A stretch of DNA of 64,000 nt from Hymenobacter canadensis. GTDB taxonomy: Bacteria; Bacteroidota; Bacteroidia; Cytophagales; Hymenobacteraceae. Shown piece after piece: positions 52,298 to 61,044 of the stretch. The position numbers were made by a program, and so were the translations under genes. Under the pieces are notes generated by a model, which saw nothing but the letters and a program-made list of their open reading frames with translations, made no database searches and had not been told where the DNA came from. The stretch is from positions 3,763,501 to 3,827,500 of the forward strand of contig NZ_CP114767.1 of NCBI RefSeq assembly GCF_027359925.1, given 5' to 3'. The stretch's first letter is position 1, and each line of letters starts with the position of its first letter.

Positions 52298-52420
52298 TTA
52301 CTTCTGCTGCGTGGTTTTCTTCTTGCCGTCGGGCTTGTCCTTCACCGTCTCCTCGTTCTTCTTTTCGTCGCGCTTGGTTTCTGGATCGGTATGCTTGGGG
52401 GTGGTGGCAGTCTGGGCCAT
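52298..52420 (-). CDS. 40-residue Lys/Thr/Glu-rich protein
   Basis: ATG at 52420 to TAA at 52298 encodes 40 residues starting MAQTATTPKHTDPETKRDEK and ending KKKTTQQK. It is wholly hydrophilic, rich in Lys, Thr, Glu and Asp, and likely unstructured. No family is recognised. Support comes from its own downstream hairpin and its position as the only coherent frame in the gap between mcrB and the next plus-strand gene. It may be a small basic/acidic stress-type protein, but that is a guess. Confidence 0.5.
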   Translation of the reverse strand: MAQTATTPKHTDPETKRDEKKNEETVKDKPDGKKKTTQQK

Positions 52421-52575
52421 GGTGGTATAGCTTAAAGTGAGTGAATGCGCTGGTATACGCGGGTCGCCTCATCGGGGCTACCAAAAGCCGGGATTTTATG
52501 GCCCCACACGCCGCAGTTTCGGGCTTCTGTCTACCTTGAGGCCTCGTTGTATTCCTTTATCTTGATTTGCTCATT

Positions 52576-53979
52576 ATGATCGTAATTACCCGTTTCCTCT
52601 GCGTGCTGACCGCCTTGTTGCTCACGGCTGCCACCGCTACCGCGCAACAGCTGCGCCCTGAAACCGATTCGTTGGGCCAAGTGCTGCAGCGCGCCCGGCA
52701 GCTGCGCAAGCCGGTGTTCCTGTTTTTTTCGGCGGCGCCCGCGCCCGCGCCCGGCAAGCTCACGAAACAGCAGATAACCCAGCGCTACAACTCCGGCCTC
52801 GATGATGCGGCCGTGGTGCAAGTGCTGCAGCAGGAGTTTCTGGTGGTGAAGGCAAACATGAGCGAGCCCGTGGGCCAGCGCCTGGCCCGCCGCTACGCCG
52901 TCAGTACCTTTCCTACTTACCTCTACCTGCACCCCGACGGCACGGTGCTGCACCGCAGCTACAGCAACACTCCGGACGCCGCCCGCTACCTGCGCGACAT
53001 CGACACATTTCGGCAGAAGCTGGCCAGCCCTGACAACCTGAGTGCGCTGGAGCAGCGTTACGCGCAAGGAGAACGGGCCCCGGAATTTCTGCGCCAGTAC
53101 ATAGAGGCGCGGCGGAGTGTGGGCGCGCCCATCAGCCCGGAGCTGCTGGACCAATACGTGCGCGAGCTGCCCATCAAGGCGTTTGAGCGGTTGGAGCAGG
53201 TGATGTTCGTGTATGAATGCGGACCGCTGGTGGACAGCCGCGCCTACCGCCTGGCCCGTCTGAACCAGCGCCTCGTCGACAGCATGTATGCCACGCTGTC
53301 GTTGCCCCGGCGGGTGGCACTCAACAAAGCCATCATCTCCAATACCATGCTGGCGGCCATCAAGGCCAAAGACGACAAGCTGGCTGTGCAGGGCGCCAAC
53401 TTTGCGCAGGGCAGCTGGCAGGCGTCGCGCAACTACCAGATGGCGGCGCAGGCTTACAGCGGCAACATGCTGCACTACTACAGCGCCGTGAAAGACACCA
53501 CGCGCTATTTGCCCATGCTTACCAACTTCTACGAGCGGTTTTACATGAACACGCCCGCCGACACGGTGCGCAAGTGGCAGCAGCGCCAGCAGGCCGTGCG
53601 CAACCCGTTCCAGAACGATCTGCCGTACCCCAACCTGGCCCGGCCCGACTCAGGCGTGAAGGTGCACATGATGCCTCCCACTGTGCAGTTCGATCCGGTA
53701 GCCGCCGACCTCAACAATGGCGCGTGGGCTTTGTACAAGTCGGGAACCCGGCGCAACAGCTACCTGATGCAGGCGCTGCGCTGGAGCCAGCGTTCCGTAG
53801 CACTGGACCCCAGAGCCGCCTACTATGATACCATGGCGCATCTGCTCTACGCGCTGCGCTTTCCGGCCGAAGCAGTAGCCACGCAGCAGCGGGCTGTAGC
53901 GCAAGCCAGGCAGGCCAAAGAGCCAGTTGATGGGTTTGAGCAGACATTGCGCAAAATGAAGGCTGGCACGCTGGACTGA
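52576..53979 (+). CDS. Secreted thioredoxin-fold protein lacking the CxxC motif
   Basis: This 467-residue protein has a signal peptide (about 1-24, ending TATAQ), then a thioredoxin-like domain (about 30-140): LRKPVFLFFSAAPA, FLVVKANMSEPVG, YAVSTFPTYLYLHPDGTVLH, with the cis-Pro (TFPT). Where thioredoxins have CxxC there is AAPAPAPGK, so it is probably not a redox enzyme. The C-terminal 300 residues are helical and TPR-like (AYSGNMLHYYSAVKD, ALRWSQRSVALDPRAAYYD). Location is the periplasm. The ATG at 52576 is used; a TTG 9 bases earlier is also in frame. Confidence 0.8.
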   Translation: MIVITRFLCVLTALLLTAATATAQQLRPETDSLGQVLQRARQLRKPVFLFFSAAPAPAPGKLTKQQITQRYNSGLDDAAVVQVLQQEFLVVKANMSEPVGQRLARRYAVSTFPTYLYLHPDGTVLHRSYSNTPDAARYLRDIDTFRQKLASPDNLSALEQRYAQGERAPEFLRQYIEARRSVGAPISPELLDQYVRELPIKAFERLEQVMFVYECGPLVDSRAYRLARLNQRLVDSMYATLSLPRRVALNKAIISNTMLAAIKAKDDKLAVQGANFAQGSWQASRNYQMAAQAYSGNMLHYYSAVKDTTRYLPMLTNFYERFYMNTPADTVRKWQQRQQAVRNPFQNDLPYPNLARPDSGVKVHMMPPTVQFDPVAADLNNGAWALYKSGTRRNSYLMQALRWSQRSVALDPRAAYYDTMAHLLYALRFPAEAVATQQRAVAQARQAKEPVDGFEQTLRKMKAGTLD

Positions 53980-54039
53980 TTCTATAAGCCGGCGGAGTAA
54001 GTGAATATACGGTTCGTAAAATATTAATTGTATAGTACC

Positions 54040-54070
54040 TTGCTTTGCATACTACCGATTGATATGTTTG
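54040..54070 (+). promoter_or_regulatory. Bacteroidota-type promoter of the M1 peptidase gene
   Basis: TTG (54040-54042), exactly 20 bases, then TATGTTTG (54063-54070), a full match to TAnnTTTG. The M1 peptidase start codon is at 54166. Confidence 0.7.
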
Positions 54071-54165
54071 CAGCAGTAATCCCTGCTGCATAGCAAACCT
54101 AGCGGAAGCTGCAGCCTCCGCGCCAATGCGGTGCCCTTGCTTTCCCTTCCCATCCTTCCCCAATC

Positions 54166-56655
54166 ATGAAAAACCTGCTTACTGCTGCCGGCTGCGTGCT
54201 GGCTACCACTGCGGCCCTGGCCCAACAGGCTCCACCCACGCCGCCCGCCAACCCGGCCCTGCAGATCTACCGCGCCTCCGCCACCAAGGTCAACGACCTG
54301 GTGCACACCAAGCTCGATGTGCGCTTCGACTACGCCAAGCGCTACCTCTACGGCAAAGAGTGGGTGACGCTCAAGCCCCACGCCTACGCCACCGACTCGC
54401 TGCGGCTCGATGCCAAAGGCATGGACATCAAGCAGGTGGCGCTGGTGAACGGCCAGCAGCTGACGCCGCTGAAATTTGACTACACCGACCAGAACAACCT
54501 GCGCATCTACCTGGGCAAGGCCATGGCGCCCGGCACCAGCTACACCGTCTACATCGAGTACACGGCCAAGCCCGACGAGTTGAAGGTGCAGGGCAGCGCG
54601 GCTATTTCCGATGCCAAAGGCCTGTATTTCATCAACCCCGACAGCGCTGTAGCCGGCAAGCCCGTGCAGATCTGGACTCAGGGCGAGACGGAAGCTTCAT
54701 CGGCGTGGTTTCCGACCATCGACCGGCCCAACCAGAAAACCACCTCGGAAATCAGCCTGACGGTGCCCAGCAAGTACGTGACGCTCTCCAACGGCGCGCT
54801 GGTGAGCCAGACGCCCGCCGGCGCGGGCCTGCGCACCGACACCTGGAAGATGGATCTGCCCCACGCGCCCTACCTGTTTATGATGGCCGTCGGCGACTTC
54901 AAAATCTACAAGGAAACCTGGCGCGGCAAAGAGGTGAGCTACTACCTGGAGCCCAAGTACGCGCCCTTCGCCAAGCAGATTTTCGGCAACACGCCCGACA
55001 TGCTGGAGTTCTTCTCCAACCGCCTCGGCGTGGAATATCCGTGGAATAAATACGCCCAGGTGGTGGTGCGCGACTACGTGAGCGGGGCCATGGAAAACAC
55101 CTCGGCCACGCTGCACGGCGAGTTTGTGCAGATGACTGACAAGCAGCTGCTGGACCGCGAGTACGGCAATGAATCGGTTATTGCCCACGAGCTGTTCCAC
55201 CAATGGTTCGGCGACTACGTGACGGCCGAAAGCTGGAGCAACCTCACGGTGAACGAAAGCATGGCCGACTTCTCCGAAGGCCTCTACGCCGAGCATAAAT
55301 ACGGCGCCGACGCCGGCGACTCGCATAACCACCGCAACCTGCGCAACTATCTGCGCAGCGCCCCCGATGCCCAGAAAAACCTCGTCCGCTTCCACTACGC
55401 CGACAAAGAAGAGATGTTTGACCTGGTGAGCTACCAGAAGGGCGGTGCCATTCTGGACATGCTGCGCACCTACCTCGGCGACGACGTGTTTTTCGCCGGC
55501 CTGCAGAAATACCTGCAGGACAATAAGTTCGGCAACGGCGAGGCCCACCAGCAGCGCCTGGCCATGGAGGCCGTGTCGGGCCAGGATCTGAACTGGTTCT
55601 ACAACCAGTGGTACTTCGGCACCGGCCACCCCATCGTGACTATCGACTACGCTTGGGATGCTGCCCAGAAGGTGCAGTCCGTGACCGTGAAGCAGACCCA
55701 GCCCGGCACGCCGTTTCAGCTGCCCTTCGCCATTGATTATTACGTGAACGGCCAGCCCCAGCGCCAGCGCGTGATGATGACCCAGGCCACCCAGACCTTC
55801 ACGATGCCGCTTTCGGCCAAGCCGAACCTGGTGGACGTGGACGCCGAGAAAACGCTGGTGTGGCAGCAAACCGACAACAAGCCCGTGGCCGAGTTTGCCT
55901 ACCAGTATGCCCATGCCCCGCTCTACGTGGCGCGCCGTGAGGCCCTACTGGCCGCCGCCGCCAAGCAGGACACCGACGCTGCCGCCCGCAAGCTGCTACT
56001 GGCCGGCCTCAACGACCCGTTCAACAACTTGCGCATGGTGGCCGCCGAGCGCCTGAAGCTCGATAACAAGGCCATTGCCAAGGAAGCCGCGCCGGCGCTG
56101 CGCAAGCGGGTAGCCACCGAAAAAGACCCGCACGCCCTGGCTACGGAACTCACGGCGCTGGCCAAGATCAAGGATAAGAAGGACGAGAAGCTGTTCACCC
56201 GGCAGCTCAGCGCGCCGTCGTACACGGTGCAGTCTGCGGCGCTGCAGGCGCTGGGTGAGGTGCAGCCCGCACTGGCCCTGACCAAAGCGCAGGCGTTGGA
56301 AAACAGCGAAGAGGCGGGCATCAGCCAGGCCGTAGCCAGCGTGTACAGCCAGCACGGCGGCGACGCCCAGTGGGCCTACGTCCGCAACCGGTTCGATGCC
56401 GCCGAAGGTCAGGGCAAGTTCGGGTACTTTGAGGGCATGGGCGCTATGCTAACGCGCCTCAACGACCCCAAGGCCTTCGCCGAAGACGTGGAGCGCCTGC
56501 GCGACTTGGCCATCAAGTACAAGCGCTACGGCGCCGATGAGCCCGTAATTGCCGCTTTGCAGGCTGGTGCCAAAGCCCAGGCCGGCAAGCCCGCCGCCGC
56601 CGCCAACCAGGCCGCCGCCGAAAAGGCCATTACCGACATTCAGGCTGCCAAGTAA
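54166..56655 (+). CDS. M1-family aminopeptidase with HEAT-like C-terminus
   Basis: This 829-residue secreted zinc aminopeptidase of family M1 has a signal peptide (1-20, ending AALAQQ), the substrate-binding motif GAMEN, and the zinc motif HELFH (341-345) followed 18 residues later by Glu in NLTVNESMADF. After the catalytic domain there is a C-terminal helical region (about 600-800) with repeats like HEAT units (RKLLLAGLNDPFNNLRMVAA, LFTRQLSAPSYTVQSAALQA). It releases N-terminal amino acids from peptides in the periplasm or outside. A strong terminator follows. Confidence 0.93.
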   Translation: MKNLLTAAGCVLATTAALAQQAPPTPPANPALQIYRASATKVNDLVHTKLDVRFDYAKRYLYGKEWVTLKPHAYATDSLRLDAKGMDIKQVALVNGQQLTPLKFDYTDQNNLRIYLGKAMAPGTSYTVYIEYTAKPDELKVQGSAAISDAKGLYFINPDSAVAGKPVQIWTQGETEASSAWFPTIDRPNQKTTSEISLTVPSKYVTLSNGALVSQTPAGAGLRTDTWKMDLPHAPYLFMMAVGDFKIYKETWRGKEVSYYLEPKYAPFAKQIFGNTPDMLEFFSNRLGVEYPWNKYAQVVVRDYVSGAMENTSATLHGEFVQMTDKQLLDREYGNESVIAHELFHQWFGDYVTAESWSNLTVNESMADFSEGLYAEHKYGADAGDSHNHRNLRNYLRSAPDAQKNLVRFHYADKEEMFDLVSYQKGGAILDMLRTYLGDDVFFAGLQKYLQDNKFGNGEAHQQRLAMEAVSGQDLNWFYNQWYFGTGHPIVTIDYAWDAAQKVQSVTVKQTQPGTPFQLPFAIDYYVNGQPQRQRVMMTQATQTFTMPLSAKPNLVDVDAEKTLVWQQTDNKPVAEFAYQYAHAPLYVARREALLAAAAKQDTDAAARKLLLAGLNDPFNNLRMVAAERLKLDNKAIAKEAAPALRKRVATEKDPHALATELTALAKIKDKKDEKLFTRQLSAPSYTVQSAALQALGEVQPALALTKAQALENSEEAGISQAVASVYSQHGGDAQWAYVRNRFDAAEGQGKFGYFEGMGAMLTRLNDPKAFAEDVERLRDLAIKYKRYGADEPVIAALQAGAKAQAGKPAAAANQAAAEKAITDIQAAK

Positions 56656-56674
56656 AGCAGCCGGTACGAAAACG

Positions 56675-56709
56675 AAAAGGCCGCCCTGCGCAAGCAGAGC
56701 GGCCTTTTT
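56675..56709 (+). terminator. Terminator after M1 peptidase gene
   Basis: The perfect stem AAAAGGCCGC/GCGGCCTTTT (56675-56684 and 56699-56708) contains CCTG/CAG pairing inside and ends in T residues. It also faces the convergent sigma-54 activator gene and may serve both. Confidence 0.88.
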
Positions 56710-56737
56710 GCATTTACTGTAATGAACTGGATTGAGC

Positions 56738-58825
56738 TCACTCACCCGCTTCCACCGTGCGCCGGATACCCAACTTTTTCATGCGGGCTTCAAGGGTTTT
56801 GGGGTTGATGTCGAGCAGGACGGCGGCGCCGTTGGGGCCGCTGACCCGGCCGCCGGTGCGGTGCAGCGCCGCTAGGATATGGTCGCGCTCCTGCTCGCGC
56901 AGGGTTTTGAGTGGGCCGCCGGCTTCGGATGCGGCGGGCGCGGCCTGGGTGGCCGCTGCAAAGCCCTGAAACTCCAGAAACGGCCCCTGGCTGACTATCA
57001 CGGCCTGTTCCAGCACGTGCTCCAGTTCGCGCACGTTGCCGGGCCAACCGTACTGCTGCAGAGCGCGCAGGTCCCGCTCACGCAGGCCGCGCACGGGCTT
57101 ACCCATCTGCTTGGTGAACCGCTCCAAAAAATGCCTCATCAGGGGCTCAATGTCTTCGGTTCGCTCGCGCAAAGCCGGCAGCCGGATCGGAAACACGTTG
57201 AGGCGGTAGTAGAGGTCGGCGCGGAAATGCCCGGCGGCCACTTCCTCTTCCAGCACGCGGTTAGTAGCTGCAATGACGCGCACATCAGCCCGGATGACGC
57301 GCCGCCCGCCGATGCGCTCAAACTCCTTTTCCTGCAGCACCCGCAGCAGCTTAGCTTGCAAATCAAGCGGTAGCTCGCCCACTTCATCCAGGAAAATGGT
57401 GCCGCCATCGGCCAGCTCAAACTTACCGATGCGCCGGTCGTGGGCTCCCGTAAACGCACCTTTCTCGTGCCCAAATAGCTCGCTTTCGATGAGCTGGGCC
57501 GGCAGTGCGGCGCAGTTGAGTTTGATGAGGGCGCGCTCCTTGCGCGGCGACAGGTTGTGCAGGGCCCGCGCTACCAGCTCCTTGCCGGTGCCGGTTTCAC
57601 CCTGAATAAGCACCGTAGTATCGGTAGGCGCCACCTGTCGGATGCGGGTCTGCACCAGCTGCATCACCGGGCTGGTCCCGATGAAGTCCTCAAACTTGGC
57701 CGTGGTGTTGATTTCGTCGAGCAGGTAGGTTTTTTCGCGTTCCAGCTGGGCGCGCAGGGCCTCAATCTGCTCAAAGGCAAACAGGTTGCGCATGGCCAGC
57801 GTGATTTGCGGCGCTAGGCCCGCCACCAGGTCCAGGTCGGCGGTGGTGAAGGCATCGGGGCGGCGGCTGGCCAGCACCAGTACGGCGGCCTGGGTGTCGT
57901 CGGTCCAGAGCGGCACGCCCAGCATGGCGCGGGTGCCGTTTTTCTCCATCGTGTACTGCAGCATGCGGTAGCGGCGGGCGGCCAGCTCGTAGTCGGGGCC
58001 GGTAAGCAGCAGCGGCTGCGAGAAGATGCCGAAGGTTTCGCGCTGCATCTGCTCGCGGTCGGCTACCCCGTCCCAGCGGCTTTCGGCCAGTGGCGCAAAC
58101 GTGCCGTCGGGCTGCTTGGCAAACTCCGCGAAGCCCTCCGTGGCCGTTTCCCGCCGCTGAATGCGCAGCCCGAAGTAGTCGAGCGGCACGATGCGGTTGA
58201 TTTCCTCCGCCACCGTCTGAAACAACGCCTGCCGGTCTTTGCTGCTCAGCAGCACGTTGGTCACCGACAGCTGCACTGATTTTTCCCGCTCGCGCCAGGC
58301 TATTTCCTCGAAGGCCAGGGCATTGTTCACGGCCACTGCCACCAGGCTCCCGATTTTTTCCAGCAGCGCCAGGTCGGCAGGCAGTAGGGCCGGGGGGCGC
58401 CGCGCCGCCATGCACAGCAGCCCGATCAGCTGGCCGCCGGTGCGCAGCGGCACGACCGTCAGGTAGTGCACCTTGCGCTGCCCCAGCAGTACAAACGGCA
58501 TAAAATCCGGGTAGTCCGCCGTCAGCTCCCGGATGTCGATCTGCTGCACCCGTGGGTCGCGCACGAACAGCTCAGTCGGGGAGTTTTCCACCGGCATCAT
58601 GCCGGCTGCATTTTGCGGCATCGGGTAGGGTACCTCGCCCAGGTAGTCACGCATGAACAGCCGCTTGTAGCGCTGGGCGCTGTCGAGCGTGATGATGGCA
58701 ATCATGTCGAACGGAAAAATCAGCCGCAGCTTCTCCGTTACCAACTGAAAGAGCTTGTCTTTGCTGCGCGTGGTAGCAATGGCCTCGTTGAGGTACAGCA
58801 GCAGCGACTCTTCTGATTGGGGCAT
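56738..58825 (-). CDS. Sigma-54-dependent activator with two GAF domains
   Basis: This 695-residue bacterial enhancer-binding protein has two N-terminal GAF-like domains (about 15-170 and 190-340), a coiled linker, and the AAA+ central domain with Walker A GETGTGKE (about 409), the sigma-54 contact motif GAFTGA, Walker [13 protein letters not shown] and [14 protein letters not shown]-terminal Fis-type HTH ends the protein ([20 protein letters not shown]). The GAF domains suggest a small-molecule signal. It is divergent from the TolC-Usp-EmrAB operon, and the gap contains a sigma-54-like promoter, so it probably regulates that operon. Confidence 0.93.
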   Translation of the reverse strand: MPQSEESLLLYLNEAIATTRSKDKLFQLVTEKLRLIFPFDMIAIITLDSAQRYKRLFMRDYLGEVPYPMPQNAAGMMPVENSPTELFVRDPRVQQIDIRELTADYPDFMPFVLLGQRKVHYLTVVPLRTGGQLIGLLCMAARRPPALLPADLALLEKIGSLVAVAVNNALAFEEIAWREREKSVQLSVTNVLLSSKDRQALFQTVAEEINRIVPLDYFGLRIQRRETATEGFAEFAKQPDGTFAPLAESRWDGVADREQMQRETFGIFSQPLLLTGPDYELAARRYRMLQYTMEKNGTRAMLGVPLWTDDTQAAVLVLASRRPDAFTTADLDLVAGLAPQITLAMRNLFAFEQIEALRAQLEREKTYLLDEINTTAKFEDFIGTSPVMQLVQTRIRQVAPTDTTVLIQGETGTGKELVARALHNLSPRKERALIKLNCAALPAQLIESELFGHEKGAFTGAHDRRIGKFELADGGTIFLDEVGELPLDLQAKLLRVLQEKEFERIGGRRVIRADVRVIAATNRVLEEEVAAGHFRADLYYRLNVFPIRLPALRERTEDIEPLMRHFLERFTKQMGKPVRGLRERDLRALQQYGWPGNVRELEHVLEQAVIVSQGPFLEFQGFAAATQAAPAASEAGGPLKTLREQERDHILAALHRTGGRVSGPNGAAVLLDINPKTLEARMKKLGIRRTVEAGE

Positions 58826-58843
58826 GGGATTTTGCTGAAATAG

Positions 58844-58868
58844 CAGGAATTATTTTCAGGTAATCCTG
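58844..58868. promoter_or_regulatory. Inverted repeat, possible activator site
   Basis: CAGGAATTA and TAATCCTG are inverted over a spacer of 8 bases just upstream of the sigma-54 activator gene, next to repeated ATAGCAGGAA words (58840 and 58870 regions). It could be an upstream activator site for the divergent efflux operon, or for autoregulation. Confidence 0.35.
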
Positions 58869-58964
58869 ATATAGCAGGAAAACGCACTGCCGGGGAAATA
58901 GTTTTTACTGTCGGATGAAAAAAATAATAGGCATTTAAAGCGCTCGGAAGGAGTATTGTGATAG

Positions 58965-58999
58965 ATTAAAACTGTTTTAATGATTTGGCACTGGATTGG
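58965..58999 (+). promoter_or_regulatory. Palindrome plus sigma-54-like promoter for tolC operon
   Basis: ATTAAAAC-T-GTTTTAAT (58965-58981) is a perfect 8-base inverted repeat. Four bases on is TGGCAC (58986-58991), a full -24 element, with TTGG (58996-58999) near the -12 position instead of TTGC. The spacing is one base short when TTGG is used. The tolC start codon is at 59032. The activator is encoded divergently. Promoter call is inference. Confidence 0.45.
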
Positions 59000-59031
59000 G
59001 TAAGGGCTGCGTACCATCAAGCTGTAACCCG

Positions 59032-60372
59032 ATGCTTTCCCGACCTCAATTTGCTGCTTCACTCCTGACGCTAGGCCTGCTCACTGCCGCTGGCACCGCG
59101 CAGGCCCAGGTACTGTCCGATTCGCTGACCTTGGATGGCACCATCCGGTCGGTGCTGGAGGCCAACCCGGCCATCACCACGCTGGAAGAAGAAGTGAATG
59201 CCGCTACCAGCCGCGTGACGCAAAGCCGCGGCGGCTTCCTGCCCCAGATTACGGGCACCGCCACCTACACCCGCATCGATCCGGTGGTGCAGGTGCAGCT
59301 CAGCCCCGACGCGCCGGCATTTCAGCTGGCGCCCAACAACAACTACGACGCCCACATCACGCTGCAATACGGCCTGCTGGATTTCGGCAAGAAGGACGCC
59401 ACCTACAACTTGGCCGAAAGTCGCCGCCTGACCGCCGTTGACCAGATCAACGTCACCCGCCGCGACCTGGCGTATTCTGCTGCGCAGTCCTACTATAACA
59501 TTCTGTTTGTGCGCGAAAGCATCAAGGTGCAGAACGCCCAGATTGCCTCGCTGCAGCAGCACAAGCGCGAAATGGAGAAGCGGGTGGAAGGCGGCGTGAG
59601 CACGCGCTTCGACGTGACGACCACCGATGTGCGCATCACCCAGGCCCAGAACACCAAAATCGACCTCGAAAACCAGCTCCGCAACCAGCAGGTACAGCTG
59701 GCCCGCCTGCTGCACAAGCCCGAGTACGCCGACGTGCCGGTACGCGGCACCTTCGCCTACCAGCCCACGGCCATCGACCTGAACCAGGCGCTGACGCAGG
59801 CCAACGAAAACCGCCCGGAAGTGAAGCTGGCCCGCGACGCTGAGCAGACCGCCAACCTCAACCTCAAGCTGATTGAGCGCGCCAACACGCCCACGCTGGG
59901 AGTAGGGGCGCAGTTGGGCGGCAAAAACGGCTACCTGCCCAACCTGGAGAAGTTCCGGCCCAACTCGGTGGGCGTGGTGCAGTTCTCGATGCCGATATAT
60001 GATGGGGGCAAAAACAAAAACCAGCGGGTAGAGGCCCTGGCCAACATTCGCGGCTCCCAGGCCCGCATCCAGGACACGCAGGAGCAGATCCGCGCCGACG
60101 TGCGGCAGGCGGTAAATAACCTGCAGTCGAGCACGGCCCGCTACGACAACGCCCAGCTGCAGATCAGCCAGGCCACCGACGCCCTGACCCGCGCCAAGGC
60201 CCGCTACCGCTACGACGTAGGCACCAACCTCGACGTGCTGGACGCCGAAACCTCGCTGGCGCAGGCCCGCCTGGCGCGGCTGCAGGCCATCTACAACTAC
60301 ACGCTGGGCCAATACCAGCTCAAGCGCGCCACCGGCGAGCAAATCTGGGCCGGTACGGCACCTGCCAAGTAG
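59032..60372 (+). CDS. TolC-family outer membrane efflux protein
   Basis: This 446-residue TolC-type protein has a signal peptide (about 1-23, ending AGTAQAQ) and two repeats of the outer membrane efflux domain with long helices (NAQIASLQQHKREMEKRVEGG, ATDALTRAKARYRYDVGTNL). VSTRFDVTTTDVRITQAQ and GTNLDVLDAETSLAQARL are the repeat hallmarks. It forms the outer membrane exit duct for the downstream EmrA-EmrB pair. The ATG at 59032 gives the signal peptide. It is the first gene of the operon. Confidence 0.92.
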   Translation: MLSRPQFAASLLTLGLLTAAGTAQAQVLSDSLTLDGTIRSVLEANPAITTLEEEVNAATSRVTQSRGGFLPQITGTATYTRIDPVVQVQLSPDAPAFQLAPNNNYDAHITLQYGLLDFGKKDATYNLAESRRLTAVDQINVTRRDLAYSAAQSYYNILFVRESIKVQNAQIASLQQHKREMEKRVEGGVSTRFDVTTTDVRITQAQNTKIDLENQLRNQQVQLARLLHKPEYADVPVRGTFAYQPTAIDLNQALTQANENRPEVKLARDAEQTANLNLKLIERANTPTLGVGAQLGGKNGYLPNLEKFRPNSVGVVQFSMPIYDGGKNKNQRVEALANIRGSQARIQDTQEQIRADVRQAVNNLQSSTARYDNAQLQISQATDALTRAKARYRYDVGTNLDVLDAETSLAQARLARLQAIYNYTLGQYQLKRATGEQIWAGTAPAK

Positions 60373-60374
60373 AC

Positions 60375-60492
60375 GAGTAACTGAGTAATGGAGTAACTGA
60401 GTAGAGGCTTTTTGCTGAATCAGAACGGCCTGCTCATCTATTCAATACTCTGCTAATCAATTGCTCAGTTACTCCATTACTCAGCTACTCTC
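60375..60492. repeat. Inverted word-repeat element (GAGTAACT word)
   Basis: The left arm (60375-60404) is four 8-base words: GAGTAACT, GAGTAATG, GAGTAACT, GAGTAG. The right arm (60464-60492) has the complement: CTCAGTTA, CTCCATTA, CTCAGCTA, CTCTC. It lies 3 bases after the tolC stop codon and ends 3 bases before the Usp start codon, filling the gap. Confidence 0.75.
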
Positions 60493-60494
60493 TG

Positions 60495-60926
60495 ATGACC
60501 ATTGCCACCGTTCTTTGCCCGGTTGACTTTTCGGAAGCTACGGCTCCGCTGGTAGCCTATGCGGCGGCCCTGGCCGCCGGCACCCACGCCGAGCTGCGCC
60601 TGCTGCACGTGCTGGAACCGCAACCCGTGCTGGAAAACCTGCCCGATGTGGCGCTGGCCCAGCAGTTGGCCCATTATCATGCGCTGGCCACGGCCGCCGG
60701 GGCGCGCGTCAGCACCGCCGTGGTGCACGCCCCCGATGTGGCCCAGGCCATTGTGGCCGAAGCCCGCCAGCATCCCGCCGACCTCATTGTTATCGGGGCG
60801 CACGGCCGCACCGGCCTGAACCGGTTTCTGATGGGCAGCACCGCCGAAACGGTGGTGCGTACTGCCGTCTGTGTTACGCTGCTGGTGAAGTCGCCGGCCG
60901 CCACTCCTTACCGGGCCTCGGCTTAG
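60495..60926 (+). CDS. Universal stress protein UspA family
   Basis: This 143-residue Usp-fold protein has the start TIATVLCPVDFSEATAPLVA and the nucleotide-binding C-terminal motif VIGAHGRTGLNRFLMGSTAE (GxHGRxG-x9-GS). It probably binds ATP. It sits between tolC and emrA on the same strand, filled on both sides by word-repeat elements, an unusual place for a Usp gene. It may adjust or sense the efflux state; no evidence beyond position. Confidence 0.9.
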   Translation: MTIATVLCPVDFSEATAPLVAYAAALAAGTHAELRLLHVLEPQPVLENLPDVALAQQLAHYHALATAAGARVSTAVVHAPDVAQAIVAEARQHPADLIVIGAHGRTGLNRFLMGSTAETVVRTAVCVTLLVKSPAATPYRASA

Positions 60927-61020
60927 TTGTTAGGTGTCAGGTTGTGGGTTGTCGTTTTGAACCCTGACAACTGACAACCAGCAACTGACAACTTTGCCGG
61001 CAACCAACCACTGACAACTT
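60927..61020. repeat. Inverted word-repeat element (TGACAAC word)
   Basis: The left arm (60927-60957) contains GTTAGGTGTCAGGTTGTGGG-type words. The right arm has 7-base units TGACAAC (60965, 60972), CAGCAAC (60979), TGACAAC (60986), and further CAACCAACCA-CTGACAAC to 61020. It begins directly after the Usp stop codon and ends 25 bases before emrA. Confidence 0.7.
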
Positions 61021-61044
61021 CAAAAAACCTCCTTTCTATTCCAA

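Noticed and set aside
52215..52484. 89-codon minus-strand frame overlapping the 40-codon gene
   Set aside because: It is out of frame with the more coherent Lys/Thr/Glu-rich frame, and its residues (Arg, Pro, His, Cys) look like a shifted translation.
60375..61020. CRISPR array
   Set aside because: The units are 7-8 bases, degenerate and without spacers of constant length, and no cas gene is present.
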